Shown: positions 1-6,455 of the stretch, piece after piece
Numbering within the stretch: the stretch's first letter is position 1
Layout of the letters: each line of letters opens with the position of its first letter
Position numbers and translations under genes: made by a program
NCBI GenBank assembly: GCA_002411015.1
Contig: DHPY01000013.1
Span: 18,933-26,497 of the forward strand
Length of the DNA stretch: 7,565 bases
Source: Armatimonadetes bacterium UBA5352
GTDB lineage: Bacteria > Armatimonadota > Zipacnadia > Zipacnadales > UBA5352
Direction of reading: 5' to 3'
The notes under the pieces: generated by a model
The model's database searches: none
What the model was told of the DNA's origin: nothing
The model's input: the letters and a program-made list of their open reading frames with translations, nothing else

Positions 1-9
1 TGTCCCACG
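1..9 (+). repeat. Possible right-hand end of a further repeat copy
   Basis: TGTCCCACG differs by one base from TGTCCTACG, the end of copies 3 and 4. Most of the unit would lie left of the window. Nine bases is weak evidence. Confidence 0.25.
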
Positions 10-17
10 TACGGCAT

Positions 18-41
18 GACAGGCGAGGACGCCTGTCCTAC
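18..41 (+). repeat. Palindromic repeat, copy 1, after the lyase-like gene
   Basis: Arms GACAGGCG (18-25) and CGCCTGTC (30-37) are perfectly complementary around AGGA, followed by CTAC (38-41). The lyase-like stop codon (TAA, 43-45 on minus) is one base away, so transcripts leaving that gene run straight into this hairpin. There is no T-run, so it may halt polymerase poorly or act as a 3' stabiliser. Positions 16-41 are identical to 6396-6421. Confidence 0.88.
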
Positions 42-42
42 C

Positions 43-3000
43 TTACTCCCACGGCACCGACAGCTCGACCTCAGTCATCGCCTCGACGCGGTAGAAGTTC
101 GGCCGCACCCGCTCCACGAAGGTCACCGCGGGCAGGCGCCATCCGTCGCCGGGGCCGATGTCGCTCACCCAGAACTGCCTGCGGCCGTCGCCGTCCGGGT
201 CGGTGAAGATCGCGTCCAGCGGCTGCTGCGCGCCCTCCACGGTGAAGGTGCTGCCCGCGACGTTCGTGATCCGCAGCGCGACCGAGCGGTCCTCGTTCAG
301 CAGCCACCGGCCGCGGTGCTGGGCGCCATCCACGCGGCCCAGCTTGCTCACGGCGACCGTCCCCGCGGCGTCGTCGGTTGCCTCCACCGGCCCCATCTGC
401 ACGAGCATCAGCGTGTCGCCGAAGCTTAGGGTCGTCCGGCCGTCGGCGACCTGCGCGCCAACGATCGTGTAGCTGGTCTGCTGCAGCTCGTTGCCCACGA
501 TCAGCACGCGGTCTATGGCGGCCTCAGGCACGGGCAGCTCCCCGTCGAGCACGATCGCGTTCGTGGCGTGATCCACGCTCAGCACGTGCCCCTGCGGCGA
601 GGGCGCGGCGGTCAGCTTGAACGCCCCGCAGCGCAGGCTCGTCGCGTTCACCAGGCAGGCTCGCGTGACCTCGTCGCCATCGAGCGTGACCATCGCGAAC
701 TCGCCGGCGGCGGCAAGCTCGCGCTCGCCATCGCGCCAGGTTGCGGCCGCGTCGCCGCTCAGGGCGCTGTGCACGAGGTCCAGCGCATCCGCCCGGCGCA
801 CCGCTACTCCGACCGCGCCCTCGGCAGCATCGCCGGACTGCATCCGCTCAACCGTCCGCACGTTCGCCGCGCCCTTGTGCGGCTCAGCTACCGCGACGTA
901 GGTGGAGGAGAGGTCGCTCTCGGTGCTGTCGGCGGCGACCTCGTTGCGTGCGAGGAGGTACTGCAGGCTCTCCGGCGCGCCGGGCTGAAGCTCCGGCTCG
1001 GCGTCGGCGAGGATGACCTCGGAGGCAGACTCGCCCGGCATCCAGAGCGTGAGCGCGAGGTCCTCGTCGGGTTTGCGCCAGGTAGCGGACCAGGTGCCTT
1101 CGGGCGTCATCCGGCGCACGTTGTAGAGATACTGGAAGCCGGAGGTGCGCACGTCAACGCTGCGCGGGCGGTCGGCGTTGAGGTCGCTGCTGAGCGCGAT
1201 GTTGTTGATGAGCGCCCAGCTCTGGCCGATCTCGTTGGCGGTCAGCGTGACCTCGGTGGCGGGGGCGGCGAGCTCAAAGACCTCCGAGATCCAGCGGAAG
1301 CCGACGGTGCCTGAGGGCTCCCAGGTCAGCACGCGGGTGACATCGCCGACGCGCACCTCAAGCGCGTTGGAGCCCACGTTGTAGTCGTAGACCTCCATGA
1401 AGAGCTTCCATGAGCCCGCCGGGAGTTCCGCGATCGGCAGCGTCATCGTCGCGCCCTGCTTCTGCGTGAGGATCGCGTTGCCGGAGTAGTAGCTCGCCCA
1501 TGCCTCCGCACCGCGTTCGGCGTAGGGGCGGGCGTCCTGCAGCACATCCTCGCTGTCGCGAAGCGGCAGCACGAGCCCGCCGCCACGGATGGCGGACTCG
1601 GCTGAGGGAGCGCCGCCGAAAGGCACGTCCTCGCCCATCAGCGTGCCCTCGGCCTGCACAGGCCCCGGCTCGGCGCCTGAGACCGTGAACTCCGGGAAGG
1701 GCGGCCCGTGGAAGCTGTAGTCGTGCTGATAGCCGCCATTCACGCGGAAGATGTCAAGTAGATACGAGTTATCGAAGCCGGTGTCGATGAGCGTGGAGGT
1801 GCGGCGGTAGAGCGAGCAGACGGAGGGGTAGGCGGCGTGCGCGGCCTCGGAGTCCATGAGCTGCACCTGCGGGCTGCGCGCGAGGGTGTTCAGGAACGCG
1901 CGGTTCATCGTCTCCTGCCGGTGCTGATCGACCACTACGGCGTAGTGGCTGATGGTGTTCGAGGTCCAGTAGGTGTTCTTCTCCAGCCAGTGCGCCGGGT
2001 AGCCCATGTCGGGCATCATCGGCCTGCCGAACGCCTGCATCTCGAGCGTGAGGCGGTCGAAGTGGCCGTGGCCACCGCCCGCGAAGCCGTAGTACATCGA
2101 GACGCCGCGGCGATTGCCCTCCTCACCGGCCTCGAGCACTCCGAGGCCGTAGCCGCCGAGGTTGCGCGTGCGGTAGTCCAGCTCCTCGCCGACCTCCGCG
2201 ACGACCGCGTCCACCTCGGCCGGATCGTAGTAGGTCTCGAAGAGGTCCTCAGCGCGGGCGTTCATGATCGCGAGGGCCTGCGCGTGGCGCGGGTCGCCGT
2301 AGTGCTCGAATGCCGGTCCCTGGAGGACGTAGCTCCAGCCGACGCGTCCGGCGCCCTGAATTGAGCCCGCGTCGCCGATGGAGGGGCAGTTGGTGCCCGC
2401 GACGTAGAGGTCGAGGCCGATGTCAGCCATCTTCTTGACCTTCGGGTTCGCCCAGATGTCCACCCCGAGCTTCGGCAGGAGGGTCGCGATCTGGTAGAAG
2501 TTCACGCACCAGCCGGAGGAGTAGCCGGGCGAGCTCTCCCCGCCATGGCCATCGCGGTAGAAGCCGTTCCAGAGCAGGTACTCGACATCGCCATCGCCGG
2601 TCATGATCCAGTCGCGCATCTGCGCGGTGGTGGACCCGTAGGCGGGGTCATCATTATCGAGAACCACCGCGAGCCACGCCATCGAGCGCTGATACATGCC
2701 GGTGTTGCCCCAGATGAACTTGCGCATGATATCATCGGCCATCACCATGAGCATCTCCTGCTCGATGGTGCGGCGGACGTTCTCGATGCCCTGATCGCTC
2801 AGGAAACCGGTAAGCTCAGCGTCCTGGTCGAGCGCAGGGTAGATGGCGTCGTAGGCGGTCGCGATGTTGCCGATCCAGCCGTTCATCCAGATGTAGTCAA
2901 CCATGCGCCCGTTGATGTTCGAAGGCCAGTTGTGGTGGTAGGCCTGCGAGGGGTAGTCATACTCGCGGTAATCCTGCGCGATCTTCGCGAGCAGCACGGC

Positions 3001-3597
3001 GCACTTGTGCGCGTAGACCGGCTCATCCGTCAGGAGGTAGGCGCGCGAGAGGCTGCTGATCGCGGAGTTGATATCGCGCTGCCAGCGCTGCCAGAAGATG
3101 TAGTGGGCGACGAAGAAGTAGCGCTTGCCGTCGGGGCCTACCCACCCGGCGCCGTAGTCGATCGGCTCCGGGCCCGTCTCGGGCTCATCGGTGTACGCGT
3201 GCGCGTTCCACGGCTCGAAGTCGTTCCTCGGGTAGACCTCGCCGCCGACGGGGCACTTGACCTTGAAGGGCTCGTCGGTGCTCATGATCCACGGGTAGTG
3301 CCCGCCCGCGCGGAAGACCTCCTCACCGTGCTCCGGGCAGCCTACGCCGAAGCTCACGTTGAGCGCGCGGAGCTGTCCGGGAGGCGGCACAAAGTCCCAC
3401 AGTTCCTGATCGGACATGGCGACCCAGCGCTCAGCGCCGGAGACGGCGGCCTCGACCTCGCCCGCCGCCCACTCCTCGGTCGCGAGAATCTGCCGCACAC
3501 GCGCCATCAGTTCGTCATCATAGTAGCTGCGGTCCGTCTTGGCCGATGCCATCGCGGTCACCGTGAGCGCGAGTATTACGGGCAGATAGCGAGTCAT
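43..3597 (-). CDS. Exported heparinase II/III-type candidate polysaccharide lyase, 1184 aa
   Basis: Seen: residues 1-19 form a signal peptide (short basic start, hydrophobic core, ASA cleavage motif at 17-19), so the protein is exported. Residues ~160-480 are helix-rich with WGNTGMYQ (296-303) and ESSPGY (354-359), resembling the alpha/alpha-toroid of heparinase II/III-like lyases; Tyr359 is a candidate catalytic residue. Residues ~500-560 carry GGHGHFDRL (508-516), PDMGY (529-533) and SHYAVVVD (550-557), matching the heparinase II/III C-terminal beta domain. By analogy His512, Asp530 and His551 would bind the structural zinc and His510 would be catalytic. A jelly-roll-like segment (~690-805) appears inserted in the beta region; family-like sequence resumes at 818 (SGFQYLYNV), and ~1000-1184 is extra beta-rich sequence with a DPDGDG loop. 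Known family role: beta-elimination of uronic-acid polysaccharides. The substrate is unknown, and it could be a related non-lyase. The start is supported by the signal peptide and a Shine-Dalgarno site 8 bases upstream. Confidence 0.93.
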   Translation of the reverse strand: MTRYLPVILALTVTAMASAKTDRSYYDDELMARVRQILATEEWAAGEVEAAVSGAERWVAMSDQELWDFVPPPGQLRALNVSFGVGCPEHGEEVFRAGGHYPWIMSTDEPFKVKCPVGGEVYPRNDFEPWNAHAYTDEPETGPEPIDYGAGWVGPDGKRYFFVAHYIFWQRWQRDINSAISSLSRAYLLTDEPVYAHKCAVLLAKIAQDYREYDYPSQAYHHNWPSNINGRMVDYIWMNGWIGNIATAYDAIYPALDQDAELTGFLSDQGIENVRRTIEQEMLMVMADDIMRKFIWGNTGMYQRSMAWLAVVLDNDDPAYGSTTAQMRDWIMTGDGDVEYLLWNGFYRDGHGGESSPGYSSGWCVNFYQIATLLPKLGVDIWANPKVKKMADIGLDLYVAGTNCPSIGDAGSIQGAGRVGWSYVLQGPAFEHYGDPRHAQALAIMNARAEDLFETYYDPAEVDAVVAEVGEELDYRTRNLGGYGLGVLEAGEEGNRRGVSMYYGFAGGGHGHFDRLTLEMQAFGRPMMPDMGYPAHWLEKNTYWTSNTISHYAVVVDQHRQETMNRAFLNTLARSPQVQLMDSEAAHAAYPSVCSLYRRTSTLIDTGFDNSYLLDIFRVNGGYQHDYSFHGPPFPEFTVSGAEPGPVQAEGTLMGEDVPFGGAPSAESAIRGGGLVLPLRDSEDVLQDARPYAERGAEAWASYYSGNAILTQKQGATMTLPIAELPAGSWKLFMEVYDYNVGSNALEVRVGDVTRVLTWEPSGTVGFRWISEVFELAAPATEVTLTANEIGQSWALINNIALSSDLNADRPRSVDVRTSGFQYLYNVRRMTPEGTWSATWRKPDEDLALTLWMPGESASEVILADAEPELQPGAPESLQYLLARNEVAADSTESDLSSTYVAVAEPHKGAANVRTVERMQSGDAAEGAVGVAVRRADALDLVHSALSGDAAATWRDGERELAAAGEFAMVTLDGDEVTRACLVNATSLRCGAFKLTAAPSPQGHVLSVDHATNAIVLDGELPVPEAAIDRVLIVGNELQQTSYTIVGAQVADGRTTLSFGDTLMLVQMGPVEATDDAAGTVAVSKLGRVDGAQHRGRWLLNEDRSVALRITNVAGSTFTVEGAQQPLDAIFTDPDGDGRRQFWVSDIGPGDGWRLPAVTFVERVRPNFYRVEAMTEVELSVPWE

Positions 3598-3604
3598 AGT
3601 CGCA

Positions 3605-3610
3605 TCCTCT
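3605..3610 (-). promoter_or_regulatory. Shine-Dalgarno site of the lyase-like gene
   Basis: On the minus strand AGAGGA ends 7 bases before the ATG at 3597 (the GAGG core is 8 bases away). This supports the start that leaves a complete signal peptide. Confidence 0.7.
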
Positions 3611-3651
3611 CATCACCGTGAGAACTCATCGGTCTTCACCGAGAGACAGGT

Positions 3652-3686
3652 TCCCCTGCATACGCTCCGTATCCTCCCGCAGGGGA
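3652..3686. promoter_or_regulatory. Nested stem-loop in the divergent spacer
   Basis: TCCCCTGC (3652-3659) is exactly complementary to GCAGGGGA (3679-3686). Inside it, ATACG (3660-3664) pairs with CGTAT (3668-3672) around CTC and stacks directly on the outer stem, leaving a six-base CCTCCC bulge (3673-3678). It could be an operator-like palindrome in DNA or a leader structure in either transcript. No T-run follows on either strand, so it is not an intrinsic terminator. Confidence 0.5.
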
Positions 3687-3723
3687 TGAACGCTATCGTG
3701 CCGAACCTCCACCAATCCCGCTC

Positions 3724-3730
3724 AGAGGAG
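3724..3730 (+). promoter_or_regulatory. Shine-Dalgarno site of the glycosidase-like gene
   Basis: AGAGGAG with 8 bases to the ATG at 3739. It is a strong purine-rich site and fixes the start that leaves a complete signal peptide. Confidence 0.75.
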
Positions 3731-3738
3731 ACCCTGCC

Positions 3739-6345
3739 ATGCTGCCCGCCATCATCCTGCTGCTCTCCGTCTGTGCGCTGCCCTCGTGGGGCGCCGAGAA
3801 CCTCATCGTGAACGGTGACTTCAGCGCCGGGCTCGAGGGCTGGAGCGCCAATCGCCCGGAGACCCAGCCTGCGCTCGACGCCGAGCAGTTCCGGAGCGCG
3901 CCGGCGTCGCTGCGCGTACCCTCCACCGCCGAGCGCGTTGGGATGATGACGCCGCTGATCGAGCTTCCCGAGCCGCTGCCGAACGCGCTCACGATCTCCG
4001 GATGGGTCCGCGCGGATGCGGTTGATGATGACACGAGCATCGGCTTCGATCTCCGCATCATCCTCGATGACGGGAGCGAGACGTGGTTCTTCCCGGAGGC
4101 CCTGCAGGTGCAGGCGGATGAGGTGGGGGAGTGGGTGCGCAAGTTCGCCACCTACGTCGCGCCCACGGGGCACACGATAGCCGCCACGGCCGCCTTCTGC
4201 CTGAACTACCGCTCGGAGGGCGCGAACGCGTGGTTCGATGATGTCGCTCTGTCGGCGCAGACGGCAGTCGGCGCCACCCGCGAGATCGTGGTCCTGCGCC
4301 CTGAGCTTCCGGACGGGCCGGCGGAGACGCAGTTTGCCGGGCGACCGGCCGATGAGCTGCCCGCGGTCAGCGACTTTGGCGCCGCGAAGCTCGTGGTGGT
4401 GCCGGAGTGGATCGAGGACGAGTCGGTCTACTTCCGCCTGAAGATCTTCCACTACCTCGGCGGGCGCGTGATCCTCTACGGGCTGCCTGAGGAGTACTAC
4501 GCCCGCGGGCTCTCACGCTACCTCTGGAACGCGCCGCCCTCGGAGCTGACCGAGGCCGTCACGCTCAGCGAGGATGGTCGCGCCGCGCATGTGGCCGCGC
4601 CGGGGGAGGTCGATCTCGATGCGCTCGTGGCGCGGCTGCTGGCGACCGAGATTGCGCTTCCGGATGAGGTCCCGGAGCTCGATTGCGGCCCGAAGCCGCC
4701 GATCGAGCTTCGGGGCGGCGCGCTCTACGTCGGCGACGAGCCGCTGCTCTGGCGCGCCATGGGCACCTATGCGGTGGACGGCGTGCGGCCGATCGAGCAG
4801 CATCGCGCGAGCTTCGCCCACTACGCCCGCGATCTGCACCTCAACGGCTTCGTGCTCTACCTCGACTATCAGACCGACCCGGAGCATCTGCGCGAGGTGC
4901 TCGATGCCGCATGGGCGGAAGGCCTGCGCGCGATCGTCTGGATCCGGGGCCCGGCGGTCACGAGCTACTCGGAGAAGCCCCTCAAGGACGAGTGGCTGCT
5001 GCGCTTCATGCCGCTGCGCAGCCACCCGGCGTGGCTGGGATGGGAGATCGCCGATGACACCTGGTATCGGCACCTGGAGTTCGTGGAGTGCACCTCGCAG
5101 CTCATCCGGCGCTACGATACGCAGAACCTCGTGACCACGACCGTGATGGACCTCCGGAGGCCCGAGCGCCTGTCAGAGGAGGAGTGGGCGCGCTATCGCA
5201 GCGTGCTCGACTACCCGCTGACCTACCTCTACCCGCTGCAGAAGGGCCGGACCTTCGGCGGCGGCGCGGACATCGAGGGCGGGCTGGAGGATGTGCAGCG
5301 CCTCGCGGAGCAGACCCGCGCGTACTGGGGGGAGGACGCCTACATCCAGCAGTGGTGCCAGGCGCACATGCAGGGGCCGTCCTATCCGAAGGTCGGCATC
5401 CCGCCGCGCTCCACGTACGTGCCGACGCCCGAGCAACAGCGGCTGCTGACTTACATGATGCTCACCTCCGGCACGCGCGGGATCGCCTACTTCAGCAGCT
5501 ACGGCCTCGCGGATGATCGCCTGGGGATGGGGCGGCGGGCGGAGCTCGGGCTGCTCTGGGGCGAGCTTGCGCCGGTTGAGGACATTATCGCGGGGGGACG
5601 CATCACCGCCTGCGAGACCTCCGACGCATCGGTGGAGGCGAATGCGTTCACGCTCGGCGACGAGACGGTCGTGCTTGCGGTGAAGCACGGTGCGGAGTAT
5701 CACCGGTACGTGGACGACGCGACGGTGCAGGCGCTGGCGATCACGCTGCCCGAGGGCGCGAGGTGCGTGCAGCTTGACGGGCCGGAGGCAAGTCTGCTCT
5801 CACTTGAGGGGCGCACGGTGCGGCTGCCGATGCTCGATGTGAGCGCGGCGCTGCTGATCACTGCGAGCGGAGAGCGGATGAGCGCGCTTGAGGCGCAGCG
5901 GGCCGAGTGGGCGCCGCTGTGTGCGCGGCTTGCGCTCAGTGCCGCCGCCGACACGGCTGCGAAGACGCGGGTGGTCGCCGAGCGCCTCGGGCCGCTGGCG
6001 ACGGAGGAGTTCCGCCGGCGCGTCGCGGCGGGCGATGCGGCGTTCGAGGAGGTGCTGGCGTCCGTCCGGAAGGGCGCGCAAGCCGAGGCGTGGCGGCAGT
6101 CGCGGGTGGCGCTGCGGCACTGGCGTGAGGCGCAGGCAATCGCGATCCGCGCGGCTGAGAGCGAACATGCGCGGCTCGGGCTCGGCGAGGACGCGCTTCC
6201 GCCGCTGAACATCTACCCGGCCCTGCCGAACTTCGCGCACCGCTACCTCGGCGCGCCCGAGCCGGATTACGCCGCGATGCACGACGAGATCCAGGCGTGG
6301 CTCGGCACGTTGGAGGGGCTGGTGCGGGAGCCCCTCCAGCCATAG
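3739..6345 (+). CDS. Exported multidomain glycosidase-like protein with N-terminal carbohydrate-binding module, 868 aa
   Basis: Seen: residues 1-19 form a signal peptide ending near SWGA, so the protein is exported. Residues 20-173 look like a CBM4/9-type jelly roll, opening with NLIVNGDFSAGLEGWS and closing with AWFDDVALSA. Residues ~181-305 look like an alpha/beta domain with KLVVVPEW and GGRVILYG, similar to the class I amidotransferase-like domains in some glycosidases. Residues ~324-610 look like a TIM barrel (LYVGDEPLLWRAMGTYAVDG; GWEIADD at 434-440; TYLYPL; GTRGIAYFSSYGL), followed by a beta segment (~620-710). Residues 712-812 are predicted amphipathic helices rich in Ala, Arg and Glu. 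The barrel resembles clan GH-A-type hydrolases, but where relatives often read W-x-x-x-DEP this one has an Asp-Asp pair, so activity is uncertain. It is divergent from the lyase-like gene and probably co-regulated with it. The start is fixed by the signal peptide and an AGGAG site 8 bases upstream. No glycoside hydrolase family is assigned. Confidence 0.92.
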   Translation: MLPAIILLLSVCALPSWGAENLIVNGDFSAGLEGWSANRPETQPALDAEQFRSAPASLRVPSTAERVGMMTPLIELPEPLPNALTISGWVRADAVDDDTSIGFDLRIILDDGSETWFFPEALQVQADEVGEWVRKFATYVAPTGHTIAATAAFCLNYRSEGANAWFDDVALSAQTAVGATREIVVLRPELPDGPAETQFAGRPADELPAVSDFGAAKLVVVPEWIEDESVYFRLKIFHYLGGRVILYGLPEEYYARGLSRYLWNAPPSELTEAVTLSEDGRAAHVAAPGEVDLDALVARLLATEIALPDEVPELDCGPKPPIELRGGALYVGDEPLLWRAMGTYAVDGVRPIEQHRASFAHYARDLHLNGFVLYLDYQTDPEHLREVLDAAWAEGLRAIVWIRGPAVTSYSEKPLKDEWLLRFMPLRSHPAWLGWEIADDTWYRHLEFVECTSQLIRRYDTQNLVTTTVMDLRRPERLSEEEWARYRSVLDYPLTYLYPLQKGRTFGGGADIEGGLEDVQRLAEQTRAYWGEDAYIQQWCQAHMQGPSYPKVGIPPRSTYVPTPEQQRLLTYMMLTSGTRGIAYFSSYGLADDRLGMGRRAELGLLWGELAPVEDIIAGGRITACETSDASVEANAFTLGDETVVLAVKHGAEYHRYVDDATVQALAITLPEGARCVQLDGPEASLLSLEGRTVRLPMLDVSAALLITASGERMSALEAQRAEWAPLCARLALSAAADTAAKTRVVAERLGPLATEEFRRRVAAGDAAFEEVLASVRKGAQAEAWRQSRVALRHWREAQAIAIRAAESEHARLGLGEDALPPLNIYPALPNFAHRYLGAPEPDYAAMHDEIQAWLGTLEGLVREPLQP

Positions 6346-6351
6346 GTCGTT

Positions 6352-6375
6352 GTAGGACAGGCGTCCTCGCCTGTC
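6352..6375 (-). repeat. Palindromic repeat, copy 2, after the glycosidase-like gene
   Basis: GTAG (6352-6355) is followed by GACAGGCG (6356-6363), TCCT and CGCCTGTC (6368-6375). It is the exact reverse complement of copy 1 and begins 6 bases after the TAG stop of the glycosidase-like gene, so that transcript reads GTAG then the hairpin, as in the other genes. Confidence 0.88.
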
Positions 6376-6397
6376 ACCCCGTGTCCATCCAATGGAT

Positions 6398-6421
6398 GAC
6401 AGGCGAGGACGCCTGTCCTAC
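6398..6421 (+). repeat. Palindromic repeat, copy 3
   Basis: Arms GACAGGCG (6398-6405) and CGCCTGTC (6410-6417) surround AGGA, followed by CTAC (6418-6421). It has the same orientation as copies 1 and 4 and is inverted relative to copy 2. It is the second hairpin met by transcripts leaving the dehydrogenase gene. Confidence 0.88.
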
Positions 6422-6431
6422 GCACTTTCTC

Positions 6432-6455
6432 GACAGGCTGGGAAGCCTGTCCTAC
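6432..6455 (+). repeat. Palindromic repeat, copy 4, variant stem, overlapping the dehydrogenase stop codon
   Basis: Arms GACAGGCT (6432-6439) and AGCCTGTC (6444-6451) surround GGGA, then CTAC (6452-6455). Compared with the other copies, the innermost G:C pair is replaced by T:A, so the stem is kept by a paired change. The CTA at 6452-6454 is the TAG stop of the dehydrogenase on the minus strand. Confidence 0.85.

Larger units (their letters stand above)
3598..3738. promoter_or_regulatory. Divergent intergenic region between the two exported-protein genes
   Basis: This 141-base spacer separates two outward-facing start codons, so promoters for both genes are expected here. I found no convincing sigma70 -35/-10 pair on either strand, so exact promoters are not called. 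It holds a nested stem-loop (3652-3686), a weaker 5-bp hairpin (TCGGT/ACCGA around CTTC, 3629-3642), and a TCACCGTGA imperfect palindrome at 3613-3621 that recurs at 3558-3566 inside the lyase-like gene. Confidence 0.6.
6352..6421. terminator. Large inverted repeat between convergent genes; possible bidirectional transcription end
   Basis: Copies 2 and 3 form a perfect 24-bp inverted repeat separated by 22 bases (6376-6397), which holds a small CATCC/GGATG hairpin (6386-6398). The RNA could fold as one long stem or as two separate hairpins. It sits between the stops of the glycosidase-like and dehydrogenase genes. A role in ending or shielding both transcripts is plausible, but there is no T-run for classic intrinsic termination. 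Confidence 0.45.

Noticed and set aside
1..41. CRISPR array or insertion-sequence terminal repeats as an explanation of the palindromes
   Set aside because: Units are irregularly placed at gene ends in both orientations with no regular spacers, and no transposase lies between them.
16..429. Plus-strand open frame beginning MTGEDACPT, and a similar one from 6392/6396
   Set aside because: The start is simply the palindromic repeat read as protein, and the rest is antisense to, or overlaps, a well-supported gene. No ribosome site or recognisable domain.
2545..3621. Long plus-strand open frame opposite the lyase-like gene (358 codons)
   Set aside because: High GC produces long antisense frames. 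The translation is rich in Val, Arg, Asp and His with no domain, and the opposite strand has signal peptide and family motifs.
3672..3729. TCCTC (3672-3676) pairing with GAGGA (3725-3729) to hide the glycosidase ribosome site
   Set aside because: Only five base pairs and competing with the local stem-loop; too weak to call a riboswitch or RNA thermometer.
3613..4452. Minus-strand open frame across the divergent spacer and the start of the glycosidase-like gene
   Set aside because: Arg-rich, domain-free translation antisense to a clear signal peptide and carbohydrate-binding module; it would also occupy the promoter region.
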